A stretch of DNA of 64,000 nt from Stachybotrys elegans (lineage: Eukaryota > Ascomycota > Sordariomycetes > Hypocreales > Stachybotryaceae): assembly GCA_020746835.1 (NCBI GenBank), contig JAGPNK010000006.1, positions 930,001-994,000 of the forward strand, given 5' to 3'. The notes under the pieces were generated by a model. It did not search any database, was not told where the DNA came from, and saw only the letters and a program-made list of their open reading frames with translations. The first letter of the stretch is position 1. The number at the start of each line of letters is the position of its first letter. The translations under genes were made by a program, and so were the position numbers. This document shows positions 21,402-34,470 of the stretch, one piece after another.

Positions 21402-22047
21402 TCAACATCAAGGGCACATTTCGCCACCAAGCCAGGACTCGTGCACATTGGTCTGAGTGGCCTTCGAAACAGGTTACGGATGCTCACCTAATCTGAGAGG
21501 GCGCTCCAAGTTCAGAAAATAGTCGGTCAAGAGAGCGCCTGAAACCGGCCTCTGGAGAAATGTGTAACTGCATACGGAGTCAGTCTATTATGCGATCTGC
21601 CCAGGGGGGGAGGCCAATCCAGGCAGAAGTAACAGTCCGCCATCAGCATGGCGGGCTCATCACGGACCATGGATAGACAAGAATGGCATCACAAGAAGCG
21701 CCGAAGGTCAACTTTTACCACCGTCCTCGGACACGCCGTACGCTGCCTTGCTCCGTGTGCACTCGGACCCAGTTGCTTCAATAATGGTGTCCCGGGATGA
21801 TGCCCTTTGTCGCCATGGGAGGGTGATCAAACACGTAGGTTATTTCCTGTACAAAACCCGGGTATGCGCCAATCCATTGCAATCAATCCAATGCTCGCAT
21901 GGATTATCAATGCCAGTGACAGCCTAACGACCAGCCACAGTCTCGTGATACGACGAGGCGTCTCTGCTGGGCTTGGAACTTTGGTCTCGCTTGGTAGGTG
22001 GCTCGTGCTAAAGAAATTACAGCTTATTAACGCAATGAGCCCACCCG

Positions 22048-22065
22048 CAGGCTTCTAGAAGCCTG
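22048..22065. promoter_or_regulatory. 18-bp perfect palindrome with an HSE-like core
   Basis: CAGGCTTCTAGAAGCCTG is its own reverse complement. The centre TTCTAGAA equals the minimal inverted heat-shock-factor pair (TTCnnGAA). It could be a dimeric factor site, but no gene lies near it: the closest start is RGS, 4.2 kb away. Confidence 0.4.
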
Positions 22066-25000
22066 TGGAATGCGACGAAATGAGCAGGGGTTTAATTGGC
22101 TGGCGCACACATGCGCCTCCTGAAGACGCTTCCGACTTGAGAACCTAGCTTGGCTACTCCGTACCAAGAATAAGGGATAATTTAGCAAGCCAGCCTAGGA
22201 CCGCCACTCAGAGGCCGGCTGGCAAAACCCTGGAAAAATGACGAGTTGGGGGGACTCGGCCGGAGATTTAGTCCGCAGATCTAAGCCGGAGTAGGGACAG
22301 GGGAGGGCGTGTTGGAGGCTTGAGAGTCTGAGGAGGGCTTGGTACCGAGTACGGACAACGAGTGCCGTGAAATCAAATCCCCTTACCATGCCTGTCGCAG
22401 ATTTATGCTCGGCCCCTGGAAGCCATTCAGCCTGGGGTTGGTTCGAAACAAAGCCTTCCTTTCATCCTTCTAGAAAGCATGATGGAATTACGGTGCAGGG
22501 AACCACACGGGGCAGCACATGTTCAAGGCATGCACTCTCGTGGGAGAATTCTTCTCACCGTCTGAGGCGAGTGTCTCGGCCTTTGTGGGCCAGCTCCTGG
22601 CGCCTTTGAGGGAACGAAGACGCAGGACCTTTCTGTGACGAATGGCGGGACATACATACGATTATCTCATCCTGGTTTAGCCTGATGGCGATGGGCTGCA
22701 TTTTTCGGTGGGCATCGTGTGAGATACGAGTCATGGAGGACGTGGGACACATCAGGCTTTGCTCACCAGTCGGCCTTATCTGAAACACCAGGAGGAGAAT
22801 AGAATACTGCACCTGGGATTGTCATTCCAAATGAGGGTGCAGTGTGTTTCCTCTTTCTCCCAAATATTTCGACGCCTTGGCAGCCATTCTGTCTCATCCG
22901 CCCGCAGCGAAGCAAACCGGCGTGGAGGAGCGGAGGGGCGCGGGTCTTTGTTCTGCCGGATGGGTAGAGTCTCATGACATGAGTCGACGATGGGTGCAGT
23001 TGCCGTGGTCCATGACAGAGTCGAGATTCGAGATTGTGGCATATATCGTACGATCTATTGGTGCGGCTTACATTCCGCGAATTCGCCCACCTGAAGAGCT
23101 TTGGGTAGCCTGCCATACCAGAGACCATACTCGAGGGGGCAATGAGAGTAAAACTCTGTCAGTTCAGCGCAGCGGCTATACGGCTCGCTTGTACGCCCTC
23201 AGCACACACCCCGGGAATGCTAGCAAAGTTTGATTATTTCCGACGAGCTAAGGCTTCCAGAGAGTCAGTCATTCAGTTCCCCTCCTTCAGGCAGGGCCTC
23301 GGTGTCTGTCTGGTGGAAGAGGGATGGCGGCATTCGCGGGACCGACAAGCGCAGCCATACCGACCATTGGCGGCAGGGGGTGGGCGTGACTATTGTGATT
23401 GTGTGTGAGAGAAGATCCCGATAGATCTCGGTAGGTGGCTGGCCTGGAATTGAGTCATGGACCAAAACCCGACCTGACGGGCCTGGATGCACGTGGCTAG
23501 GTAGTGGTGGATGACTCGCGCGGGACATCAGCCAACTCTGTTTGACCCGTCTCCCTGGACTTGGACCGTCTAATCGGCTTGTTCCTCCACGAAGATGAGA
23601 AAGGGCAGTTCCCAAGGTTGAATTAAGCAATGACGCGCGGCTAGTTGTCATTGTGATCAACGACGACAGCACTTGTATGAACCTGGCGGCTGCGAGGGAG
23701 TTCTCCATTTCTCCCCCGCTGTGTTGATTGACGAGGGTCTGCTCGCGTGGCCTCCTGACCGGGGCTGTCAGTAGAATCGGCGGTAAGACGCAAGCGCAAG
23801 CAACAGAGCAGGAAAGACGGTCGGATTAACATTGCAGGGTTCTTGGGCAGATTTCACCGAACAAGCTACCATGGGCCTGGGGCGAGTCCCAAGGTTACGG
23901 AGAAGGATTCGTGGAGCTGGGAACCAGGCTGCCCAGGTTTCCGGCACTGCAACCAACTCAGCTCGACCCAGACTCTGAGATAAACTACATGGATGACCTC
24001 TTTTGGCGTGCGACACGGCAATAGCTTACTTGCAGGGCGTGCACGTTGTGATCCAGGTTCCGGATTCTTGGTCCCGCGACATGACCGACCACCACCACCG
24101 CTAAAGGATGCTGATAGCAGCCGGGCTCGAACCAAAATATCTGCCCAACATTCTCGGCAATGATGTTCCAGGGCTTGGATGAGCTGAGGAGCGGGGAGAT
24201 GGTGCGATTTTAACTCGTCCACGGGCTCAACGCAAACGAGGTTGGCCAAGATGGTGGAGTAGTCGTGAGGGGGACCAACCCTAACCTACTCAGTACGACC
24301 TTATCGGTACGGCGAGGTTCAACCTGGGTTCGGCAAATATCATTGGTCGTTTTCCGAGGCCCTTCCATCCCGTAATAGCTACGTACCAGGTATGCAGACA
24401 CACCTACTAGGCCTTGCAAGCTGGCTAGACCCCATACCCATCCTACGCATTACCGGTAGGGGGGAAAGGAGGGGGAGCCTGCCACGTGGTTTTAAGGAAG
24501 CCACGCGCCTTGAAACACCAAAGAGTGGAGAAGAGCAGCAAGATTAACGAAGTTGAAGGGGGGGCTGGCAGCCAGCAGCCCGCACCGAGACAAGAGCTGC
24601 GCGCACAATGTAGGGTCTATGCGTCGCTGAGCCATGTGGGCGCGGCTGATCTAGGAGACAACGAGAGGTCCAGACAGATGCCAGGTCAGGGGGAGGGGGG
24701 TATGTTTTGTTTTCTTGGTTGTCGTTCTTTTTTTCTTCTTCCTTTTTTCACGAGGCGTTTCCCATGGCTGGCTGTTCATCCATCTAGCGGTGACGAGAGG
24801 TGACGAGACTGACATTTGCGTCGGGCCTAGCAACGTGAAAGAGAAGATGAAGCGGAGCAAACGAAGGACCCTGGCCTTGTCTCGGGGGCGGGTGAGCGTG
24901 CGTTTCTTTGGGGTTTCGCGCGGAAATGGGTAAGGCACCTGTCATTCGTGTGGGCTATGAGCCATGTCCTGACTCTTTGGCGCTCGGATGGGCTTTGATG

Positions 25001-26109
25001 GCAAAGCCAAAGGGCCCGGCGAATCTGACTACGACCAACCGAGAGCCAATCCGAGCCCCAAGCATGGCCCTAGAGCCGGGCGGACTCGTGTCAATGAGGT
25101 AACGACGCATCGCACGGCTAGCCAGGCTCTGCCTCATCTTATTTGCCACGGGCTCATTGCCCTTCTCTCCGAAAGCATGTCTGCTCGGAACCGGCCGACG
25201 AGAGCTCCCCCCCCCCCTATCTCTCAAGCGGAGGGGGCTGGAGGTGGCGCGCGCGCGCTGGTGGCCTCTCTTGGGGTTGGTTCATTGGAGCTGAACTAGG
25301 CGCGCCGATGGGATGGATTGGACTCGGCATGCCACATGGCAAACAAGAGAAGAAAGGGAGGAGAAGCCGCTCCGCTGGCGCATGCACCACCATCTCAGTT
25401 CATCGTTCACCGCCCACTGTTGACCGGGGCGGTCGGGTTCTTTGACTAGACTGACACACACATGCATCGTCGGACCGGCGACTTGGATGTTCGAGATCCG
25501 GAGGTTTCGGATGAGAGGAAGCTAAGGTGACACGACTCCTTCCGTACCATGATGCATGCATTCATTGTACGTGAATAAAGTTACATGGCGGGTTGCTGGT
25601 CGAGCTGCAGGGAGAGGTTCCTGCAGTAAGCGCTAGTCACCTTTACACGCAATTCCATACACACACATGCACGCGCACGGCATGCTTGTTGAGACAGCAT
25701 CGTGGCCGTACGATATACCGGGGGTGCCATCGGCGTTGGACGTGCGTGTCCGTCGGTCTGCGACAATGGATGTCATCGGCCCGTCGTCGCACAAGGCTGC
25801 ATCACACCGTCAGACATTCATTCGGCAACGCAACCCCAGTCTGGTACGTAGCGATTCCAACTCCGGTGGCGAAATATGTAGGTGGGCAATAATCGACTTC
25901 ATTATTGCTCACGCTACCTTGGGGGGGTTTTTTTTCTTTTTTTTTTCGTCTTCAACCGGTGGTTGAGCCATCCGACTCTCCGGTTAAGGCGGCTTTGGTT
26001 CGAGACTATTATAATCACTACAGGCTATTGTTTGCCCACCTTTGCCGTCCGTCGGGCTGGCCCAGTTCCACGAGGTGCCAAGAGGCTTAGATACCCATGA
26101 TTCCAGCCC

Positions 26110-26138
26110 GACGACGACGACGACGACGACGACGACGA
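26110..26138. repeat. (GAC)n trinucleotide repeat
   Basis: About nine to ten GAC/CGA units in the gene-free region; no reading frame around it supports a coding role. Confidence 0.85.
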
Positions 26139-29100
26139 TGCTGAATCAAATGTTTGGTCCGCTCCCCACCCGAGCGGCAAACGTGTCCAAGGCAGTTAGT
26201 TGTCACTGCAACGCAAGATGAGATGGCATTTTACTCTTCCTGTCAAAAGGGGGGTGGTTTTCATTACCGGTGCTTGCCGTTGATGCTACATCCATCTCCG
26301 GCGAGAGAAATTGCCCTTGGTGTTGTTTGTCATTATTGCCTAATTACGCCCCCAGTCCCCTTATCATGCATGCAGTGTCAGGTAACATGCGCAAACGAGC
26401 ATGTAATACTACAAGATTACGGGAGAAAAGACGTGCAGCCATGCTATAGCGGAGGGGATCGTGATATTGTTCGTGGTGTGGCGACGACTTTGATACGATT
26501 TGTTGGTGTTTGCTTGCTCTGACGCATCGCTTGAGCGAGCTCCATGCTGGAAATAGATGTCTAGGCGAGGGGGGGCTGTTTGGCGAGCGTCCCTTTTTTC
26601 CTCATTTCGTTGCTTTTTTTCCCCGGCCCGGCAGCGGGACGTTGTGTTTGTAACCTCCTTGTATACATGCTTCTTCCCCTTATCAATGCTTGCTTGCTTT
26701 TTTTCCCTTGCGACAAAGATGTGCAGAAGCCGATACACACGCCCCCCTGACGTGTGCGTCTTCGCTTATTACGTCTCTCTTTTGCCCGACAGCCGGAAGA
26801 TGAGAAGGAAGGAAAAGGCAGACGAGACCCAGTGGACGATCCGTGCTAAATCCATCGGAAATCCCTGAGCCACGAGGATGCCCAGCAATAGCGCGTGCAC
26901 GGCTGACACAATTCTTGGCGCTGCTCATCGGCTTTCTCCTTGGAACTTCCTTCAGCGTATCGGCAGGCGGCAGGTGGCAGGTGGACATTGGTTCTTTGAT
27001 TGGCACGTAGGGACCACCTGGTAATTTTACTCCGACAAACAAAAAGGATGGAAGGCGTCTAGAATGTCCGTCACGATTTCTGCCCAATGCCTCCGAGCCT
27101 GGTCCCTGTTCCCTCCAGCTTCTGTTTCGCCTTCGGGATGCTTCTCCCGAGAGATCCAGAAGCACTTTCTTTTTCCTTGGTATCATACGACAGGTACACA
27201 GACCTTCTCAAACCTGCACACACGCCCCCCCTTCTTTGAGAAAGAAGCAAAATTAGCAGCATCTTGGCCACAAGTACATGTCGCCACCACCAACCGACCG
27301 CCCTTTCTCTGTTTTGTTGGGGGGGGGGTGCGGCGCGTCGACTGATCTGTAGCCGAAAAGAGACTGCCCCATTGGCGACAGACGTCATTGCCCACGGGGG
27401 ACTCCTCGGCGGGAAAAGGGTCTTCGTGATCATCGTCGCCCTTCGGAGAAGGCAGAAAACACCAAGCAAGAAAGCAGGTTGGTCGAGCCATCGGCTGTTG
27501 CTAGCTCTGCTGATCCCTTCAACGACGCAATCAACGAGATCATCGGACCCAGGAACCCCAGGAACCAATGGTCCAGGCTATTTCGCATGGCAAGCCACCA
27601 AGCCACCAGGCAGGCAACCTCTCTCTTCGTTACTACCCATCTTTTTTTGTTTATTAATATTCTCTCAGGCCATGATCGCCTAGCCTAGCGCTGCTCGATC
27701 AACCGAAGCATCGTGTCATGTCGCGCTGGTCACTGGTTACTGTGGCATGCATAGCGTCTTGTTGCTTCTCGCCGTCTCGCCGTCGACTCGCAGTTCCTCG
27801 TCCCCGGTTCCGCTAGCATCACTACGCCAAGGATCACAATGTTTTTGCCTCGGCATCGAGAGAACTGAGTCGATACCTTGCTTCCAAGATACTGCGCAGG
27901 GGAACAGACGAGGAGTGGCCAGCCACCCCATCACCGACCGTTGAGGTGTGTCGCTGATCGATCAATAGTCTGAGGGACACGACATAAGCTCGATGCAGCT
28001 ACCCATCCCTCCCTTTCCCTTCTGGTCATCCGCCTCTGCCGGTCCTCATTTCTGCCCCCCTCCGGTTCTGCCTGGACCGCCATCTGCCGGGCTCTATTCT
28101 ACTATGGCCTTTTACTCCGTACTTACAACCAACTCCTAGAGGTCACCGAACCGGCTCTGCCTGCCCACCATCCCGACACCTTTAGGGCACTTTCCTTGCC
28201 CTACCATCCTTTGCTTCGGCCCTGTCTGTCGTACTATGGCCAGATGCAGCCAGATACACGAAGCCACAGAGATAGAGACGAACACTCCATGATCGATTGC
28301 TAAGCCAACTGCCAGCCTGGTCAGGGATACGGGATGGCGATCCTTTCCCACCGTCATCGCCTTCCATCCTATGATGTATTTCCTGCATTCCATCGGCACA
28401 GCTTACGCTGAGGCGCTCCTTGCCCTTGTTCTCATACTACGTGTGAGAAAATAGGCAAAAACAAGTGTCTGCAAGTCCTAAGCTTGCCTCCCAACATGAC
28501 ACCCTCATATGTCCGAGAAGCGCCCATTCCTTGGCGACGAGGAGAATTGTTTGGACACCAGGTCGCGTGGAGTCTCCTGTTGTTCCTGCTTCTGGCGTCG
28601 TTGTAGCTAAGCAGCGGACGGATAGGCGGTGCAGAATAGGCGCGCCATGACAACAACGGCTCCAAAATAGGTATGCGCGCCGCCTGAACTATAAGACGAA
28701 TGGCTTGGAATCATCAGTCTTGGCCTAGCCCGCCGCTCGCCGCCTACGCCAGCACCATCCAATGGCCTCATTCCCCCCTCTTCGGCTGTAAAGATGCCCG
28801 CTGTGAAGATATCCTTCTATCTCGGGGGTCATGTTGCGAGCATAGCCAAGATGCAGTTGACTCGTCCTGAATTGTGACACTCGCCCCCTCCTTTCCCCCT
28901 ATCGGAAATGTGACTATTTTGGCTCGACGCCTAGCAGGGTTCCATCAACAGCGTGTGTTCCATGTGCCGTGCCTGTAGCATGCTGCATTGCAGTTGCATT
29001 GTGGCTGTTGCAGTGCGTCGCATTGCGTTGCATTGCATCTTCATCCGGCTCCTCCGTGTGCGCGTCGCCCAGTGGCAATAAGACACCAAAGAGAAGGCCC

Positions 29101-32100
29101 GCCTACACAAGCGTTTAGCATATTGACCTACTTCTGTCTACATACACGCCTGCACTTGTCCTTTATGGCACCGCCCGTCGAGTTGCATGGGAGTTAATGC
29201 ACTGCGTCGCTGACCTGCATATCTGCTCGCCCAATAGGCATGCCTGCTTTGCCCTGCGGCATTCGTACGCTGCCAGACTAGGAGAGAGGTGGTTGGGTTG
29301 CCAAGAATAAAAGCCTCTCGTCGATGCCGAACTGGCGCATCAGGCTTGCTGCTTTCATGCTCCTCGTGCCCAGAGCTGCCGAAGACATAGGATGACAATG
29401 GCATATTCTAACCATAAGGCTTGGCATGCCAAGGTCCATGAGTCGCTATGACGACAGCAACCTCGTGAGGTTAATACAGTATCCCCCATCGTGGACTAAC
29501 TAGGGCTCAACCGGTCAGGTATGTCGAGGGCCTATGGAACCTTGTTAGCCCATGTCCTTTCTTGGCCCTGAATCGAGACCATTCTGGGACTTGGCTGGTT
29601 TCCACATAGTATGTATGGATTGGCGGCGGCGGTGGTGATGCTGCTGCAGCATGTTCACCACACTGTTTGCTTACACGTCACTCAGTAGTATTGCATCGGC
29701 CACCCCTTGTTTGGCTGCTATACCCAGAGCAGGCTATCATTGCACCGTGAAACCCAACGCAATATACAGCACGTGGGCGGCCGGGGGCCGTCGCCTTCAC
29801 CAGCACAGCCTCATTCCATACCGCCGCCGCCGACGCTCCTCCTCCGTAACTTGCCGCTCATGCTTCTAAATCTTCGATCGGGGGACACGGAGGGAACCCT
29901 TGAAACAATGGCAAGTCCCGTCGCGCTAGAACCGATTAAAAAAAAGGTTAAGCAGGGACATGCCTCATATCCCAATGGGGGGGTTTACGTGCTTGTTTGT
30001 TTGCGGTAGCTGGCCCGAGAGCTCAGTCCACCTATCTCAGGCCATTATAAACCCGAAGAGAGACAAGAGAACATAATAGAGGAGGGGGTGTGTGCGAGTT
30101 GCCTCGTCTCATCTCCGCTTGTCCCAAACTTTTGGGGCTTCTTACACGTCAGACAGAGCGGCCAGCAGCGTACAAGGTTCTTCGGCGGTGGGAACCTCAT
30201 GTCCGGCCTGTCAAACACCCCAACGTCTTTTCTTTCCATGCCGAGGGTTGTCCGTCGCCCGGTGTTCTCGACCAAGGGTCTTTTTTTCGTGCCTTGGTTT
30301 CGGCTTGGGCGAGTGGGTGAGCGGACCGTGTTAGTGGCCGTTTGCATTTGGAGAGGCTTGCACGAACGCAAGTCGTGAAACGTGGTTGAGCCACCAGTGT
30401 TATGCCCGCTTTAATATTTTTATTTTTACCTGCGGGCTTCCTTGCTCTTTGCCTCATCGCAGGTCATCTCCGAAACCATGCCGGCGGCCATGGCTGGTTT
30501 GATGAAGCGCCGAAGGGGTTCCGGCCTGGCGTCAGACGGGGCTTGATGATGGTCACTGCCGTGTGATCAATGCCTTGATTTCGCAAGGCTATCGACCGCC
30601 CTCGGCGGCGAGGGCCTCACCGTCCAGCCTAGATAGATGGCCGTGCCATGCCGTGACCCAAACCGTCTCCGCGGACCAGCCTCTCGCATCGTAATACCTA
30701 GACTCGAAACGGTGCTGACGGGATGGTGCCCCCTCAGGACATTCTGCTTGAGAAGGCTACAACTAGCTCGTTTATGCGTGCACGGATGGATAGAGAGAGA
30801 CGCATCATGGACGGCGAACGGTAAGGCGTGCAAAGGCTAGCCGGCTTCTTACATGCGCTTCCTTTCACGGCCGTAATTCCTTCTTCCTTCTCCGCAGACT
30901 ATCGAATCTTTGGCGGATGACACGAGGACCAGGATAGAGAAGGATCAGCCTTTGTCAAATCTAGAATTATATGCTTATGTTGGGTGTGTGTGTGCTGAAG
31001 CCGCCGACCACCCCCAAGCACACGCGGCGTATCCTCCTCAATGCCGAACGGCCTTTCGGATCCCAACCTCTTTTTTTTTCTTGGCAGCACGATCGAGAAG
31101 GTGGTGTATTCTGTACGACGAGCCTGGGCAAAGTGTAAGGTGGTGCACCAACCAGGTCAGCACAGCACCGCGTTATAGGCAGGTAAATCGCCGGCTGACG
31201 GTGCTCTCACCGATCCGACGCGGCAGATCGACGACGTCGTTAATAGACCAATCAGCGTCATATACGGCGGGGGAATGGCTCCGCGTGTCGATTAAAAGTC
31301 GAGGGCGTGCCGTGAGCAGGCAGATGGGTTACATGGCGCGTGATGGTCGTGTTGTAAGAGCTACAACTCAACCGTCTATAGCATGTTCTAAAAACAGGCT
31401 CCATGGAATAAGCATACAACGTTATTGCGGTGTCGGTTGAGGTGCTCAGGTCAATGGGGCGATGTTGATGATCTCGACCAGGGTCGATCTTCCCACGAGA
31501 ATGTACAACAGACAGCACTCAATCTTCCTGAGATCCCGTCGATCTAAGAGTATGGCGCTCCTGCGTCCCATTGACATTGAACCACGAATATAAGGAAGGC
31601 CATGACGGCTCTGCGTGGTCCTATGTGTTGGTATATGGCCAAACGACTTGTATATCTATGAAGTGATAGGCACTTCCGCATCACCATGAGTCCTCTCCAC
31701 GAAGGCAGCACTTGTCTCGATCAAACACTTACTTCACTTATATGGACAGGCTCGTGTACAACAAAGAGCAATGATATCCCATCAATCATTGCCACCTCAG
31801 ACCATGATGGGATGTTGGACATGAGCCTCCCATGCCAAGCCCATCATGATGGATCCCGCAAGCCGGGTTGTTGCAGAAGCTCACAGGCCAGTTGGCGTCA
31901 TTGTGCTTCCCTTTCCTCTGCTGAGTTTTGAATCCTTGGGGAGGGGTGTGACCTGGCCGTATCATCCTGGAAGAGCTGCTTCCCTCATCATTGCCTGTGG
32001 TCAGTTATAGGCACCTCAAGAAACCACAGGCTTAACCATGTCATCCTCGAAACGCCTTGGGAGCATCACCCGTGTAATGTACAGTCTATATCAGACTCAC

Positions 32101-32278
32101 TATGTCGCCATCATCACCGGGCCTGCTGTCCAGGAAGCAACCTCGCCGAAACACTTCGCCGTCATGCCGTCTGGGCTAGGTGTTTATATACGTACAGGTT
32201 TTGTCGAAGCCAATTACGCCGTAAAAAGAAAACCCATTCCTACTCCATCGTCCCAGGCATTGCCGTTTCTCCTGGCCT

Positions 32279-33555
32279 TTAGATGGCCGCAGGCGCCGCA
32301 TCTTTCCTCCATCCTTTGCTAGTCATGTTCATCTCAATCGACTTCCATATATGCTCCACCACCTCCTTGTCGCGGAATCGCGAGGCCTCCTGGCCATCGC
32401 CCCTCCAGCGGTCGACCCCGGTGACCAGTACGCGGTGGCCCCATCCCTTGATGTTATCAGGGGGCTGCTCGCCTCGCCAGCCAACGTAGATGCCCAGCGT
32501 GTGCTTAAAGAGCTCGTTGGGATTGCTCCACTTGTAGTTTTTGAACTGCCAGGACTGACCTGTGGTGAAGACAGCCACGATGCGGTTCCAGTACTCGGGC
32601 TTGAGCTGCTCCGAGCCCTCCACCAGGATAAATCGCATTGGGCGGTTCGGGTCGATGGACTTGATGGTGCGCTGCACGTGCAGTCTGACGGCCGTCGAGA
32701 CGCCAGCATCCGGGGGTACGAATGTGCCGTCTTCGAGGAAGGACCGCGCGTTGGACATGCGGAGGAGAGACGAGGCTGATGGCGAGAGGAGGATGATGGG
32801 GTCGGGGCGCCGCATCTGGGGCTTCTGGTTGAGTGCGATGCTGGTACTGCTGCCAATGCCGCCGGATGGCTGAGACTTCTTCTGGATGAAGGGGGCGGCG
32901 AACTTCCGTACGTGGGAAAAGTCCTATGTCCTCAGTTAGCTAGCTGTCGGGTCGGATTCCCACGCGCCATGCTCACCGTGGGCTTGATGCCTCGGAGGGC
33001 AGTATTGCGATCGCCCATGCGACGCTCTCCATTGTAGACACCCGCCAGCCGTGGATCAATGGTCCCCTTGCCCGACCTTGTCTGGGCAGCGAGCGCAGCG
33101 CCGGCCGACTTGCTGGCGGATGCTGCGCCAGGCGCTGCCGCATCTGTGGCTCCAGGGACAGCCTTGATGTATTCACTCTCTTCGCTAGCACCCTCCAGCC
33201 AGGTAATCAGATCCAGTCGCTCAATGAAGCCCAGGTTCTGGACCTTTCCAGTGGAGGAAGCGGAGGCCAACTGCTCGTTAAGCTTCGTGGCAGAAGTATT
33301 GTATTCGGGGATGGCGAGCTCGCGGTTCAGCCATGCAAAGTAGATACTGCGCAGGTCGACGGGCGCGTCGTTGGAGATGAAGCGCGTCGGGGCCTCGATT
33401 GGCAGCGCGATGCCCTGGTCGGCAAACTTGAGATGCGTGGCCTGCGCAAGGGGGACCTCGGGTGCGGCTACGTCGTCAGAAGCACTGGGCACGAAGGGCT
33501 TGCTGGCCGAGATGGATTGCCGCAGCAGCAGCAACGGATCGTGGGCGGGAGCCAT
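32279..33555 (-). CDS. CDC73: Cdc73 / parafibromin, PAF1 complex subunit
   Basis: Exons complement(32279..32923, 32977..33555), 407 aa. Cdc73 is part of the PAF1 complex, which travels with RNA polymerase II and promotes histone modification and elongation. The N-terminal part (LLLLRQSISASKPFVPS; LRSIYFAWLNRELAIPEYN; LGFIERLDLITWLEGASEESEYIK) fits the family. The second exon begins DFSHVRKFAAPFI and carries the C-terminal Ras-like domain: PDPIILLSPSASSLLRMSNARSFLEDG, RPMRFILVEG, QSWQFKNYKWSNPNELFKHTLGIYVGW, and GHRVLVTGVDRW. The 53-nt intron (GTGAGC...CATAG) keeps phase 0. The length is usual for filamentous fungi. Confidence 0.95.
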
Positions 33556-34470
33556 TGCTTTGGATGCTGGGCTGCTCAGGCCGCTCTGCTTGACGAGTAG
33601 TCGGGCGTGTACGGATAGAAACGCGTCGTAGGCGATGCACCGTTGTAGAGAGGTGGCGCGAATGGGACGCGGGCGATGGGGGATTTATGGTCGGACAGCT
33701 GGTAGCGCTGAAGATGAAAGTGAAGTTATGAAAGTGAGCCGCAGGCGACAGGGATACAAAGTCTTTGCCAATTTGGGAAAGTCGGCTATAGGGTAGGCTG
33801 CAGAACAGCACGAAGCTGAGGGATCAGGCAATATAAGGAGAATTGAGCAGCGACGACGCTGTTCAGGATAAATAATATATGTATCGTCGGTATTCGTGTA
33901 TTTTGTTGGATTTTCGCTGGAGAGGCCTATTTTACCCAACCAGAGGTGGTTGAAAGACATTGCTGTGATGGCATATCCAATCTTCGTATATAACGTCCTA
34001 TTCACATTATGCGATATGAAGAATAAGGGAAGTCTGTCTATGTTGTCACTGCAATTCTCAGAAGAGTTCTCGTCTCGCTGAAAACCCCATATATATCCCG
34101 TCCCAGGAGCCGGACAGGCCAGGGCTTTCTTGTGATAGAATAAAGTAACAGCCTAGCGAACATGACACATCATTTTGAGGCTATAGATACGTCATGCCTG
34201 CTGCATGATACCGACGGCTGAAAGCAGAAGCAGATCAAGACACCACACGAAGCAAACACAAGAGGCCGTCTGATAGACCGCATGTCTATTGACCCGGACT
34301 GTTGCCTATATGACCCCCCCTCTACCTGTAGTGTCGGTCTATAAAAAGTATCGTGTTCCAATATGCAGAATGCCTCCAGCACCAAAACCTACGCAGGAAT
34401 GTCACTGGACAAAGTAGTCGCCCAAACGCCTGATACGCCGCCGTTTTCCCTCTCCGCCCCTTCGCACCCC
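33556..34470. other. Intergenic region, CDC73 promoter and LEU5 3' flank
   Basis: 915 bp. An AT-rich stretch at about 33860-34090 could include promoter or terminator elements. I see no gene. Confidence 0.4.

Larger units (their letters stand above)
17852..32278. other. 14.4-kb gene-free region
   Basis: I find no open frame with family features, consistent splicing or a protein-like composition on either strand. The longest ATG frame candidate (19981-20931) runs through a CT microsatellite and reads as low-complexity Pro/Ser/Leu. Base composition is mixed to GC-leaning by eye, so it is not RIP-degraded AT-rich DNA, and I see no transposon termini or reverse-transcriptase motif. It contains homopolymers, short tandem repeats and several palindromes (listed separately). 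It is bounded by the 5' end of the RGS gene and the 3' end of CDC73, so RGS regulation is the obvious candidate use. An unannotated non-coding RNA is also possible. Confidence 0.6.

Noticed and set aside
24120..24135. tRNA B-box-like GGTTCGAGCCC on the minus strand (24123-24133)
   Set aside because: The flanking bases do not form a T-stem, and no A-box or acceptor stem is found at the right distance.
17852..32278. Secondary-metabolite cluster or transposon in the desert
   Set aside because: No PKS, NRPS, P450, transporter, transposase or reverse-transcriptase motifs and no terminal repeats were found on either strand.
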